DNA of 64,000 nucleotides, taken from the NCBI GenBank assembly GCA_003217735.2, contig CP031585.1, positions 1,971,501 through 2,035,500 on the forward strand, written 5' to 3'. The first letter of the stretch is position 1. Each line of letters starts with the position of its first letter. Under the pieces are notes generated by a model that saw only the letters and a program-made list of their open reading frames with translations, was not told the origin of the DNA and made no database searches. Source of the stretch: Marinibacterium anthonyi. Its GTDB lineage: Bacteria > Pseudomonadota > Alphaproteobacteria > Rhodobacterales > Rhodobacteraceae. Below, piece after piece: positions 53,684 to 61,727 of the stretch. A program made the translations under genes and the position numbers.

Positions 53684-53701
53684 GGCGGGGAATACCCCGC
53701 C
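53684..53701 (-). terminator. terminator of the lytic transglycosylase gene
   Basis: GGCGGGG-AATA-CCCCGCC (53684-53701) is a perfect 7-bp stem. On the minus strand it is followed by TTTTGTCG. It lies 66 bp past the stop at 53767 and may also serve the converging small gene. Confidence 0.8.
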
Positions 53702-53766
53702 TGTGTCACGTCCAAGTCGATTGTCGGCGTCTGCGAGACGCCCCTGGGGGCCTGTGGCGCGCTTGC

Positions 53767-54255
53767 TCAGCGCAGGCCGGTTTCCTCGAGCATGCCAAGC
53801 CTCTTGGCCTGGTAATAGTAGCCTTTCGCGTACCAGCCCACGGCGTCGCTTTCCGTCCCGTCCGAGACAAGCCACGCGCCGCGCAGGTACTTCACCGCCC
53901 ATTGCAGGTTCGTGTCCGCATCCAGCAGGCCGGTCGCGGAGCCCTTGTACCCCATGCCGCGGGCAGTCTGCGGCAGGATCTGCATCAGCCCGTAATACGG
54001 GCCGTTGCGCGCACCGGGGCGGTGCGTGCTTTCCCGGATCACGACGCGTTGAACCAGCGAGCGGGGGACCTCGTAATGGTCGGCCCACTTGTTGATCTTC
54101 GCGCGAAGCTCGGGAGTTTCATTTGGATAAAGCGGGGGGTCACCCGCCGCGAATTGCAGCTTGGCCGATTCTTGGACCGGACTGCTCGTACAACCCGCAA
54201 CCGCTAACATCGCAGCGAGGGTCATGACGAAGAGAGGGCGCATCATCTGGGTCAT
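53767..54255 (-). CDS. lytic transglycosylase lipoprotein (SLT domain)
   Basis: 162 residues. A lipobox (LAVAGC) near residue 21 marks an outer- or inner-membrane lipoprotein. The SLT domain begins about residue 50: VVIREST with the catalytic Glu, then NGPYYGLMQILPQTARGMGY, DADTNLQWAVKYL and the short YAKGYYYQAKRLG end. It cleaves peptidoglycan glycan strands. The domain is compact and lacks extra repeats. An alternative start at the next methionine would not change the product type. It is next to the ribosomal operon, with 250 bp between. Confidence 0.9.
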   Translation of the reverse strand: MTQMMRPLFVMTLAAMLAVAGCTSSPVQESAKLQFAAGDPPLYPNETPELRAKINKWADHYEVPRSLVQRVVIRESTHRPGARNGPYYGLMQILPQTARGMGYKGSATGLLDADTNLQWAVKYLRGAWLVSDGTESDAVGWYAKGYYYQAKRLGMLEETGLR

Positions 54256-54450
54256 GAATTCGTATTAGACGGGCTTTTGCGACCTGCAAAGCTTGGGGTT
54301 CCCAACCATTCTGTCGCATCGGCGAGGTTTTGCCGATCGCGACGGGGAACTGCCGAACCGGGGCAGGAACCGCGTTTCAGGCCGGGTCGCGACGAAATTC
54401 GTCCTTGATCGGGGCGATTTCGCGAATCCGAAGGCCGCATGAAATGAAAA

Positions 54451-54479
54451 GGGCCGCGCCGGAATGCCCGGCGCGGCCC
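54451..54479 (-). terminator. terminator of the rpsF-rpsR-rplI operon
   Basis: A perfect 12-bp stem (54451-54462 with 54468-54479), 5-nt loop, followed on the minus strand by TTTTCATTTC. It lies 27 bp past the rplI stop. The rest of the spacer up to 54255 shows nothing recognisable. Confidence 0.9.
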
Positions 54480-54505
54480 TGATGACGCATCCGATCCGAA
54501 GCGGA

Positions 54506-55129
54506 TCAGGCGTTGTTGGTGTCGTCTTCTTCGCCAGCTTCGGGCGCCGGTGCGAAGTCGTCGTCGTCCGATGCGGCCGAACCGATGTCTTCGAACAATT
54601 CGGCGATCTCGAATTCGGCGGCGGCTTCTTCTTCCGCGGCCAGCTCCTGGATCGACTTGCCCGACGCCTGCAGCTCGGCCTCTTCGGCAGAGCGGGCGAC
54701 GTTCAGCTTGATCGTGACCTCGACCTCGGGGTGCAGGGTCACGTGCACGTCGTGCAGGCCCAGTTCCTTGATCGGCTGCGCGATCAGGACCTGCTTGCGG
54801 TCGATGGTGAAGCCGGCGTCGGTGGCGGCGTCCGCGGCGTCACGGGTGGTGACGGAACCGTAGAGCGAACCGCCGTCCGAAGCCTGACGAATCACGACGA
54901 ACTGCTGTCCGTCGAGCTTTTGGCCAAGCGATTCGGCTTCCTTGCGGGATTCAAGGTTGCGGGCTTCCAGCTGGGCTTTCTGATCTTCGAAGGCAGCGAT
55001 GTTCGCCTTCGACGCGGTCAGCGCCTTTTTCTGGGGCAGCAGGTAATTGCGGGCGTAGCCCGGCTTGACGTCGACGACTTCGCCCATCTGGCCAAGCTTT
55101 GCGACGCGCTCAAGAAGGATGACTTGCAT
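54506..55129 (-). CDS. rplI: large-subunit ribosomal protein L9
   Basis: 207 residues. The N-terminal domain [20 protein letters not shown] and [10 protein letters not shown] are diagnostic, followed by the long connecting helix and the C-terminal RNA-binding domain ([23 protein letters not shown]). The protein is about 55 residues longer than E. coli L9 because of an acidic tail ([25 protein letters not shown]). It ends the operon rpsF-rpsR-rplI. Confidence 0.97.
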   Translation of the reverse strand: MQVILLERVAKLGQMGEVVDVKPGYARNYLLPQKKALTASKANIAAFEDQKAQLEARNLESRKEAESLGQKLDGQQFVVIRQASDGGSLYGSVTTRDAADAATDAGFTIDRKQVLIAQPIKELGLHDVHVTLHPEVEVTIKLNVARSAEEAELQASGKSIQELAAEEEAAAEFEIAELFEDIGSAASDDDDFAPAPEAGEEDDTNNA

Positions 55130-55142
55130 CTGGGTCTCTCCC

Positions 55143-55370
55143 TTACTTCACCGCATAGGGCAGAAGAGCGAGGAAACGGGCACGCTTGATGGCGCGGGCC
55201 AGTTCACGCTGCTTCTTCGCCGACACGGCGGTGATGCGCGAGGGGACGATCTTGCCGCGCTCGGAAATGTAGCGCTGCAGAAGACGGGTGTCCTTGTAAT
55301 CGATCGCGGGTGCATTGTCGCCCGAGAACGGGCAGACCTTGCGGCGGCGGAAAAACGGTTTTGCGGCCAT
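55143..55370 (-). CDS. rpsR: small-subunit ribosomal protein S18
   Basis: 75 residues of standard length. [30 protein letters not shown] and [20 protein letters not shown] are the S18 signature. It binds the central domain of 16S rRNA together with S6, encoded 25 bp upstream. Confidence 0.98.
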   Translation of the reverse strand: MAAKPFFRRRKVCPFSGDNAPAIDYKDTRLLQRYISERGKIVPSRITAVSAKKQRELARAIKRARFLALLPYAVK

Positions 55371-55395
55371 GGCTTAGATCCTTTCCTTCAACCGA

Positions 55396-55755
55396 TCAGC
55401 GACGCTCGCGGCGGTCGCCGCGGTCACGTTCGTCACGCTTCTGCATCTGGATGGACGGGCCTTCTTCGTGGCCGTCGACCTTGATGGTCAGAACGCGCAT
55501 GACATCGTCATGAAGGCGCATCAGACGCTCCATTTCCTGGATCGCCGGCGCCGGTGCGTCGGTTTTCAGGAAGGCGTAATGGCCCTTGCGGTTCTTGTTG
55601 ATCTTGTAGGCCATCGTCTTGACGCCCCAGTATTCCTGGTCGACGATCTTGCCGCCGTTGTCGGCGAGAACGGCACCGAAGTGTTCGATCAGCCCTTCCG
55701 CCTGCGCGTTGGACAGGTCCTGACGCGCGATGAAGACATGCTCGTAAAGCGGCAT
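55396..55755 (-). CDS. rpsF: small-subunit ribosomal protein S6
   Basis: 119 residues. PLYEHVFIARQDLSNAQAEG, WGVKTMAYKINKNRKGHYAF and LRLHDDVMRVLTIK are diagnostic. The C-terminal tail is Arg/Asp-rich (RDERDRGDRRERR). It is the first gene of the operon; a leader with possible S6:S18 control would lie in the upstream spacer, but I cannot point to the motif. Confidence 0.98.
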   Translation of the reverse strand: MPLYEHVFIARQDLSNAQAEGLIEHFGAVLADNGGKIVDQEYWGVKTMAYKINKNRKGHYAFLKTDAPAPAIQEMERLMRLHDDVMRVLTIKVDGHEEGPSIQMQKRDERDRGDRRERR

Positions 55756-56250
55756 GTGTGCTCCTGCTTCTGTCTAGGCGCATTTCATAGGCGGGACATG
55801 TCACCCCCGCGGTCCCACCACGAGAGTCTGCGCGGTTCATGCGTGATGCGGGGAGAGGTCCTCATACACGGTTTCCCTGGCTGATCAAGGCGGAAAGGCC
55901 CCGGGGGCGGACAGGGGGCGTTGCCCATGTTTCGACATGCGGGATGGATCCCGGGATTGGCAAGGATGGCCCGGCCCGGGCGTGGCGCGGGTGTCGCGCC
56001 GCGGTGTGCACCGACATGGGGGTGCGGGGCGGGTTGGGCGGTGAATGATGGTAGTCGTTTGATTTCGGTTGGATAATTCCGCGGGGATCGGGGCCGCGGG
56101 ATCGGTGAGCGGCGCGCCTGTGCACAGTCCATAGCTGCAGCTGTTCGCGGATCCACAGATCCTGTGGGGAATTGTGCAATTGCCCGAAGGCCGATTATTC
56201 GCACATGACAGGCCAGACGCTTTTGTCATTTCCTGAATGGAGACAACGAG
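55756..56250. other. 495-bp spacer between rpsF and yceI
   Basis: It should contain the divergent promoters of rpsF and yceI. No gene is supported. A plus-strand G-rich run at 56018-56038 (GGGGG, GGGG, GGG, GGG with spacers of 3, 1 and 2) fits a G-quadruplex motif. An AT-rich patch (56043-56080) contains GGATAATT. No operator is identified. Confidence 0.5.
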
Positions 56251-56826
56251 ATGAAAACTACGCTTCTGGCCGCCGGCTTCCTTGTCGCTGCCGCCACCGC
56301 CGCCTTTGCCGCCCCCGAAGAATACGTTCTGGATTCCAGCCACAGCCAGATCGTCTTTTCCTACAACCACCTGGGCTTTTCGACCGGCTACGGCATGTTC
56401 TCGGGGTTCGAGGGCACCATCGAATTCGACGCCGAAGACCCGGCCAGCTCGACTGTTTCGGTCTCGATGCCCGTTGAATCGATGATCACCGGCTGGCAGC
56501 CGCGCTTCGACCACTTTATGTCGGATGACTTCTTTGGCGCCAGCGACGACGACGTCGTGACCTTCACGTCGACCTCGATCGAAGTGACCGGCGACGACAC
56601 CGCGCTGATCACCGGCGACCTGACGCTGAACGGCGTGACCAAGGAAGTCGTGCTGGACACCAAGCTGAACCAGGCCGGCGAACACCCGATGGAAGGCAAG
56701 CCCTGGCTTGGCTTCGCCGCCACCACCACGCTGGTGCGGTCGGATTACAACCTTGGCATGTTCGCTCCCTACGTCAGCGACGAAGTACAGGTCGAGATCT
56801 CGATCGAGGCGATGAAGGCCGAATAA
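56251..56826 (+). CDS. YceI-family periplasmic lipid-binding protein
   Basis: 191 residues. Signal peptide MKTTLLAAGFLVAAATAAFA, then the lipocalin-like YceI domain: YVLDSSHSQIVFSYNHLGFS at the start, FDHFMSDDFFGASDD, and TTTLVRSDYNLGMFAPYVSDE with the closing strands. YceI proteins bind isoprenoids such as polyprenyl chains in the periplasm. A second YceI domain occurs in the b561 fusion on the opposite strand just downstream. A strong terminator follows. Confidence 0.93.
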   Translation: MKTTLLAAGFLVAAATAAFAAPEEYVLDSSHSQIVFSYNHLGFSTGYGMFSGFEGTIEFDAEDPASSTVSVSMPVESMITGWQPRFDHFMSDDFFGASDDDVVTFTSTSIEVTGDDTALITGDLTLNGVTKEVVLDTKLNQAGEHPMEGKPWLGFAATTTLVRSDYNLGMFAPYVSDEVQVEISIEAMKAE

Positions 56827-56850
56827 GACCACACGGTCTGACCCGATTGG

Positions 56851-56882
56851 ACGCCGGTTCCCGAAAGGGGGCCGGCGTTTTT
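56851..56882 (+). terminator. rho-independent terminator of yceI
   Basis: ACGCCGGTTCCC-GAAA-GGGGGCCGGCGT forms a 12-bp stem (two G-T pairs) with a GAAA loop, followed by TTTTT. It lies 24 bp past the stop. Confidence 0.9.
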
Positions 56883-56912
56883 CGTTTGTCCGGCCTCTGG
56901 TGCGCGTGGTGG

Positions 56913-56980
56913 GGCCGGGGCCGCGCCCGAAGCCCGCTCCCGCCCACCCACCCCGCGCGCTTCGGGCGCGGGTCCCGGTC
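56913..56980. repeat. long hairpin with G-quadruplex-type loop, copy 2
   Basis: A 13-bp perfect core stem (56921-56933 with 56959-56971) extends outward by eight more pairs (two G-T) with one bulged G. The loop contains the same 15-mer CCCGCCCACCCACCC (56939-56953) as copy 1 at 4831-4845; the stem differs. It lies 31 bp past the yceI terminator, as copy 1 lies 24 bp past a terminator. The C-rich strand is the sense strand here, the opposite relation from copy 1. Function unknown. Confidence 0.85.
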
Positions 56981-57078
56981 GAGCGGGCAGTCCTTGAAGG
57001 ACCCGGCGGTCCCATGTCGCCATCCCGCAGGACCTGACGGCAAGCGGCACGGCGCAAGCGGGACGTGCGAAACGCAAA

Positions 57079-57112
57079 GCGCCGGCCCCTTGTTCGGGGT
57101 CGGCGCCTTTTT
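57079..57112. terminator. bidirectional terminator between yceI and the b561 fusion gene
   Basis: GCGCCGGCCCC and GGGGTCGGCGC form an 11-bp stem with loop TTGTTC. A T-run (TTTTT) follows on the plus strand and TTT on the minus strand, which serves the b561 fusion gene ending at 57134. Confidence 0.8.
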
Positions 57113-57133
57113 CGGACGGTCGGGCGCGGGCGG

Positions 57134-58366
57134 TCAGGACCCGGTGCGCGTTGCCGTCAGGTCGACCGAGATGGCGACCGTGAAGCCCAGGGTCTTTTCG
57201 TCCGGGACGCCCGCACCGACGCCGAAATCCATCCGGTTGATTTCGGTCTGCCCCGACATCTTGGCGGTATCGCCGTCCAGCTCCAGCGTGAAGGGCAGTT
57301 CCACCGGCAGGGTGGTGTCGCGGATCGTCAGCGTGCCGGGCGCGGTATAGCCGTCTTCGGTGCGCAGGATCTGGGCGATGAAGGTGGCGGTGGGATATTC
57401 CTCGGCGTTGAAATAGTCCGCGCCCATGGCCTGGCCGGTGACCGAGCCCAGCGTCAGCGACGGGATCGAGATCGTCACCTGCACCTCGCCCGCAGGGCCG
57501 GGGGTGTCGCGCGGATCGAAGGTGATCGCGGCGGTCCAGTCCGAGAAGCTGCCTGTAACGGTCGAGCCCATCTGCTGCACGTTGATGGCCAGCGTGCCAT
57601 CCTGCACCGCCCAGCCGGAGGCGACCTGTTCCAGCGGCGCCTGGCCCGCGCTGGCGGCCGGGGCCGCGTGACCGTACATGCCCAGCACCCCGCCGGTTCC
57701 CAGGGCGAGCGCGGCCAGGACCAGCGCGGCAAGCGGCGGGATCAGGCCCGGACGATGGGCCGGCGGGGTCGGTGCGTCGCTTTTGCCGGGCCACATCCGG
57801 CGCAGCGTGGCATCGCGGTCGATCACATGATGTTTCACCGCTCCGGCGATATGTAACAGAACCGAGACAAGCAGAACCTTGGTCAGAACCTCGTGCACCC
57901 CGCCCGAAATCTGGGCCAGGCGCGGATCCTTGGGCACGAAGAACAGCGACTGGCCGAAGGGCCACCAGATCGGCGCGTAGCCGGTGGTGGCGGCATGGTG
58001 GATCCAGCCGGTCAGCGGCACGAAGACAAGGCTGCCGTACAGCAGCCAGTGCACGGTCTCGGCCAGCCCGGCCTCAAGCGTCTTGTCGCCGTTCAGAAGG
58101 CCGGGGCGTTCCTGGGTCAGGGCCCAGACGATGCGCAGCAGGGCCACGAAAAACACGGTAATCCCGAGGGTTTTGTGCATCGAGAACAGGAACACGGTGC
58201 GGCGGATGAAGCCTTCGGTCACCGTGATGTCGGGGTTGGTGATCTGGTGCGACATGTCGTTGGCGATCAGGCCAAGGGGGAAGGCGGCAAAGATCAGGAT
58301 GGCGGTCAGCCAGTGGAAGGTCTTGGCCACCGAACCATAGCTTCTGGCGGTGTTAGCGGCGGTCAT
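57134..58366 (-). CDS. cytochrome b561-YceI fusion protein
   Basis: 410 residues. AAAGGA supports the ATG at 58366. The first 180 residues form a four-helix cytochrome b561 (FHWLTAILIF, HKTLGITVFFVALLRIVWAL, HWLLYGSLVFVPLTGW, HEVLTKVLLVSVLLHI) with the expected heme histidines. A further membrane segment (PPLAALVLAALALGTGGVLG) leads to a C-terminal YceI domain (DGTLAINVQQMGSTVTGSFS to GFTVAISVDL). The pairing suggests quinone-linked electron transfer to or from a lipid bound by YceI. It is divergent from fabD. Confidence 0.92.
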   Translation of the reverse strand: MTAANTARSYGSVAKTFHWLTAILIFAAFPLGLIANDMSHQITNPDITVTEGFIRRTVFLFSMHKTLGITVFFVALLRIVWALTQERPGLLNGDKTLEAGLAETVHWLLYGSLVFVPLTGWIHHAATTGYAPIWWPFGQSLFFVPKDPRLAQISGGVHEVLTKVLLVSVLLHIAGAVKHHVIDRDATLRRMWPGKSDAPTPPAHRPGLIPPLAALVLAALALGTGGVLGMYGHAAPAASAGQAPLEQVASGWAVQDGTLAINVQQMGSTVTGSFSDWTAAITFDPRDTPGPAGEVQVTISIPSLTLGSVTGQAMGADYFNAEEYPTATFIAQILRTEDGYTAPGTLTIRDTTLPVELPFTLELDGDTAKMSGQTEINRMDFGVGAGVPDEKTLGFTVAISVDLTATRTGS

Positions 58367-58412
58367 CGTTGGTCCTTTCGATCCGGGCGCGGGCGCGGCT
58401 GGGAGGGATGTG

Positions 58413-58432
58413 ACTTGTCTGCGCAAACAAGT
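58413..58432. promoter_or_regulatory. inverted repeat in the b561/fabD divergent region
   Basis: ACTTGTCTGCGCAAACAAGT has 6-bp arms (ACTTGT/ACAAGT) around eight bases. It lies 47 bp upstream of the b561-fusion start and 123 bp before fabD, a good operator position for the former. A MarR- or LysR-type regulator would fit, but none is encoded nearby. Confidence 0.5.
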
Positions 58433-58554
58433 ACGCGACTGCGGCACCGGCGCAATAACATCCGGCGCACATATGCCGTGCATGACGGCCCCGGGTTGTA
58501 CCGTGACCGTCATCGGTCTACATGACCGTCCAATCGACAGATGGGTTAGAGCAG

Positions 58555-59520
58555 ATGACACTCGCATTCGTGTTCCCGGGACAGGGGTCTCAGGTTATCG
58601 GCATGGGCAAGGACCTTGCCGAGGCATATCCGGCCGCAAAGGCCGTCTTCGACGAAGTTGACGAGGCCCTGGGCGAAAAGCTCAGCGACCTGATCTGGAA
58701 CGGAGACATCGAGGCCCTGACGCTGACCGAGAACGCGCAGCCGGCCCTGATGGCCACGTCCATGGCCGCCGTGCGCGCGCTGGAAGCCGAAGGCGTGCCG
58801 GTGACGGCGGCGTCCTTTGTCGCCGGTCATTCGCTGGGTGAATATTCGGCGCTGGCGGCGTCGGGGATGCTGACCATCGCGGACGCGGCCCGCCTGCTGC
58901 GGATCCGGGGCGAGGCGATGCAATCGGCCGTACCGGTCGGGCAGGGCGCCATGGCGGCTGTGCTGGGCCTGGGATTTGAAGCGGTCGAAGAGGTCGCGCG
59001 CCTGGCCGCGCAGGGCGATGTCTGTGCCGCCGCCAATGACAACGACCCCAGCCAGGTGGTCGTGTCGGGCCACCGCGCCGCCGTCGAGCGCGCCGCCGAG
59101 ATCGCCAAGGAACACGGCGCCAAGCGCGTCGTGATGCTGCCTGTCAGCGCGCCGTTCCACTGCGACCTGATGGAACCCGCCGCGCACGCCATGGCCAAGG
59201 CGCTGTCGTCCGTGAATCACGGGGCCCTGCAGGTGCCGCTGATCGCCAATGTCGAAGCGCGTCCCGTCACCGATCCCGCGACCATCTGTTCGCTGCTGGT
59301 CGACCAGGTCACCGGCAACGTGCGCTGGCGCGAAAGCGTCGAATTCATGGTCGCCAACGGCGTGACCGAGATCTGGGAACTGGGCGCCGGCAAGGCGCTG
59401 TGCGGCATGGCCCGCCGGATCGAACGGTCGTTGGCCACCCGTGCGATCGGCACGCCGGACGATGTCCGCGCCGCCGCCGCGTCGCTGGCCGCTGCCCGGG
59501 CGGAAGAAACCGTTTCTTGA
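58555..59520 (+). CDS. fabD: malonyl-CoA:ACP transacylase FabD
   Basis: 321 residues. FVFPGQGSQVIGMGKDLAE opens the protein; GHSLGEYSALAA holds the catalytic Ser, and SAPFHCDLM the catalytic His. It loads malonyl groups onto ACP for fatty acid synthesis. The start at 58555 (MTLAFVFPG) is chosen over 58522 because family members begin close to this point; the SD is weak. It begins the fabD-fabG-acpP-fabF cluster. Confidence 0.97.
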   Translation: MTLAFVFPGQGSQVIGMGKDLAEAYPAAKAVFDEVDEALGEKLSDLIWNGDIEALTLTENAQPALMATSMAAVRALEAEGVPVTAASFVAGHSLGEYSALAASGMLTIADAARLLRIRGEAMQSAVPVGQGAMAAVLGLGFEAVEEVARLAAQGDVCAAANDNDPSQVVVSGHRAAVERAAEIAKEHGAKRVVMLPVSAPFHCDLMEPAAHAMAKALSSVNHGALQVPLIANVEARPVTDPATICSLLVDQVTGNVRWRESVEFMVANGVTEIWELGAGKALCGMARRIERSLATRAIGTPDDVRAAAASLAAARAEETVS

Positions 59521-59595
59521 AAGTCTGGCCCTGCCGGCGGTCTCCCGATATGACGGGCGGCGCTGGCACACCATGGGCCCAAGGGAGATAATCCA

Positions 59596-60333
59596 ATGTT
59601 CGATCTGACGGGCAAGAACGCGCTGGTCACCGGCGCGTCCGGCGGTATTGGCGGCGCGATCGCCAAGGCACTTCACGGGGCGGGGGCCAACGTGGGCCTG
59701 TCCGGCACCCGGACCGAGCCGCTGGAAGACCTGGCCGCCGAGCTGGGCGACCGCGCCTTCGTGCTGCCCTGCAACCTCGGCGACGCCGAGGCGCTGGCCG
59801 CGCTGCCGAAACAGGCGGCCGAGGCGATGGGGTCGGTGGACATCCTGGTGAACAACGCCGGGATCACCCGCGACAACCTCTTCATGCGCATGTCGGACGA
59901 CGACTGGGACAAGGTCCTGGACGTCAACCTGACCGCCACCTTCAAGCTGTGCCGGGGCGTTCTGCGCGGCATGATGAAGGCGCGCTGGGGCCGCATCGTG
60001 AACATCTCGTCGATCGTGGGCGCCACGGGCAACCCGGGGCAGGCCAATTACGCCGCCGCCAAGGCGGGCATGATCGCCATGTCGAAATCGCTGGCCTACG
60101 AGGTCGCATCGCGCGGGATCACCGTGAACGCGGTGGCGCCGGGCTTTATCGAAACGGCGATGACCGACAAGCTGAACGAAGACCAGCGGGCCGGCATCCT
60201 GGGCAACGTGCCCGCCGGGCGCATGGGAACCCCGGAAGAGATCGCCGGCGGCGTGCTGTATCTTGCCAGCGCCGAGGCCGGGTATGTGACGGGCGCGACC
60301 CTGCACATCAACGGCGGCATGGCGATGATCTGA
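59596..60333 (+). CDS. fabG: 3-oxoacyl-ACP reductase FabG
   Basis: 245 residues, a classical short-chain dehydrogenase. TGASGGIGGAIAK binds NADPH; NNAGITRDNL, the Ser of VNISSIVG and Tyr-Lys of NYAAAKAGM form the active site; ITVNAVAPGFIETAMTDKL is the FabG-type substrate loop. It reduces 3-oxoacyl-ACP. It follows fabD by 75 bp and converges on the DUF2726 gene with six bases between the stops. Confidence 0.97.
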   Translation: MFDLTGKNALVTGASGGIGGAIAKALHGAGANVGLSGTRTEPLEDLAAELGDRAFVLPCNLGDAEALAALPKQAAEAMGSVDILVNNAGITRDNLFMRMSDDDWDKVLDVNLTATFKLCRGVLRGMMKARWGRIVNISSIVGATGNPGQANYAAAKAGMIAMSKSLAYEVASRGITVNAVAPGFIETAMTDKLNEDQRAGILGNVPAGRMGTPEEIAGGVLYLASAEAGYVTGATLHINGGMAMI

Positions 60334-60339
60334 CCGGGC

Positions 60340-61056
60340 CTAAGCCTTTTGCGCCGCCGGAAGATGGCGGCGCAGGGCGGCCTCGATATCGGGCTTGGTG
60401 AAAGTCGGTTCGATTTCGATCAGGGGAACGCCCGCCCGGCGCAGGGCTTCCCGCTTGACCGCATCACGGACAAAGGTGCGCGTCTGGTCGGTGTAATGAC
60501 CGGCCCCCTGGTATTCGACCGCGCAGGCCAGGTAGCCGGCGGAATCGAAGATCGCGAAATCCAGGCGTTTGGCGTTGATCGCATGAAACGCCTGTTTCCA
60601 TTCCTTGCTGACACCGTCGCCCACGGGGCGGATGACTTCGGACAGGCTGGTCTGCGCCATCAGCCGATGTCTTGGCGCGATATTGGGCAGGATGTCCTCG
60701 ATCTGGAGGAGCAGCTTGTATTCGCCATGGTTGAGCAGGCGCTGTTTGCGGAACGCGGCACCGGCCACGGCCTGGATCTGCTGGTAATTGGCCGGAACGC
60801 CGCTGAAGGACGGGACAGGCCCCGGGGAGCCGGAGGGCGCGGGGCCGTGGTCGGGGTCGAGGGAGGGGCCGGTTGCCTTCTGTCTAAGTGCGGTGCGGGG
60901 CCGGCGCCCATGGGATAACGCGCCGGACCCATAGGCCCGGATCACCGTCAGCAACAGGAAGATGCCGATCGCGATCGCGACCAGGACCTCGGGTCCGACA
61001 AGGGGCACCGAGTCCGCGTGTGACGGCGAATGCGAGGGAACAGAGATCCATTTCAC
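60340..61056 (-). CDS. DUF2726 membrane-anchored protein
   Basis: 238 residues starting with GTG at 61056, with GGAG seven bases upstream. One membrane segment (EVLVAIAIGIFLLLTVIRA, about 23-41) is followed by a Pro-rich linker and a C-terminal DUF2726 domain (about 95-235): HRLMAQTSLSEVIR, LDFAIFDSAGYLACAVEYQG and AVKREALRRAGVPLIEIEP. This domain has a restriction-endonuclease-like core (D-x(n)-E-Y-Q). Function unknown. It is inserted on the opposite strand between fabG and acpP. Confidence 0.85.
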   Translation of the reverse strand: MKWISVPSHSPSHADSVPLVGPEVLVAIAIGIFLLLTVIRAYGSGALSHGRRPRTALRQKATGPSLDPDHGPAPSGSPGPVPSFSGVPANYQQIQAVAGAAFRKQRLLNHGEYKLLLQIEDILPNIAPRHRLMAQTSLSEVIRPVGDGVSKEWKQAFHAINAKRLDFAIFDSAGYLACAVEYQGAGHYTDQTRTFVRDAVKREALRRAGVPLIEIEPTFTKPDIEAALRRHLPAAQKA

Positions 61057-61162
61057 GTTGTAACTCCACTGCGATTCCCGTACTACCTTGCATTGGATTG
61101 GGTAAAAATTGTGGCGTTCGCACGGCAGCGGTTACGGAGTGAAAGCAACGAGGCTTAACCGT

Positions 61163-61190
61163 TTGCCTTCCCCATTTGGTATGCTATAGG
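61163..61190 (+). promoter_or_regulatory. candidate sigma-70 promoter of acpP
   Basis: TTGCCT (61163-61168) and TATAGG (61185-61190) are 16 bases apart in a locally AT-rich patch, about 150 bp before acpP. A separate promoter is expected because acpP is cut off from fabG by a minus-strand gene. The rest of the leader (61191-61345) is GC-rich and may fold. Confidence 0.55.
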
Positions 61191-61345
61191 CCACGCACAT
61201 TTCGCTTTGGCTGGACGTGTCCCGCCAAGGTGGCCCCGGTGCTGCCGGGACAGAGCCGCCCCCGAAATCGGTGGGCAAAACAGGCCACCCGGTCGGGTAC
61301 AGGCATCACATCAGGGCGAACGCCCGGAAGGAATGAGGAAGTGAC

Positions 61346-61579
61346 ATGAGCGACGTCGAAGATCGCGTTAAAAAGATCGTTGTTGAGCATCTGGGTGTCG
61401 AAGAGGAGAAGGTGACCGAGAATGCGTCGTTCATCGACGATCTCGGCGCGGACAGCCTGGACACCGTGGAACTCGTCATGGCCTTTGAAGAAGAATTCGG
61501 GATCGAGATCCCCGACGACGCGGCCGAGACGATCCAGACCTTCGGCGACGCGGTCAAGTTCATCAAGGAAGCCCAGTAA
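61346..61579 (+). CDS. acpP: acyl carrier protein
   Basis: 77 residues of standard length and high acidity. The phosphopantetheine site is [20 protein letters not shown] with the DSL serine. It carries growing acyl chains for FabD, FabG and FabF encoded around it. GAGGAAG lies just upstream of the ATG. A strong terminator follows, so it can be transcribed on its own, as is common for this abundant protein. Confidence 0.98.
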   Translation: MSDVEDRVKKIVVEHLGVEEEKVTENASFIDDLGADSLDTVELVMAFEEEFGIEIPDDAAETIQTFGDAVKFIKEAQ

Positions 61580-61610
61580 TCGGCGACCTGGCCCTTCGGG
61601 GTCCGTGGGT

Positions 61611-61641
61611 GGCGTTCTCCCGGCGGGAGAGCGCCATTTTT
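61611..61641 (+). terminator. rho-independent terminator of acpP
   Basis: GGCGTTCTCCC-GGC-GGGAGAGCGCC (61611-61635) has an 11-bp stem with one G-T pair, closed by a further T-A, followed by TTTTTATT. It lies 31 bp past the stop. Confidence 0.9.
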
Positions 61642-61727
61642 ATTGTTCCCCGACAAGCGCCACTTGCACAGTCAAAGGCGTGGGGACAGGTTGAGACCGG
61701 ACGACCCGCCTTCTCGAAACCGGCTGC

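Noticed and set aside
55785-56204. A 139-codon minus-strand frame upstream of rpsF.
   Set aside because: Pro/Arg-rich, no SD, no recognisable domain; looks like a chance frame in GC-rich spacer.
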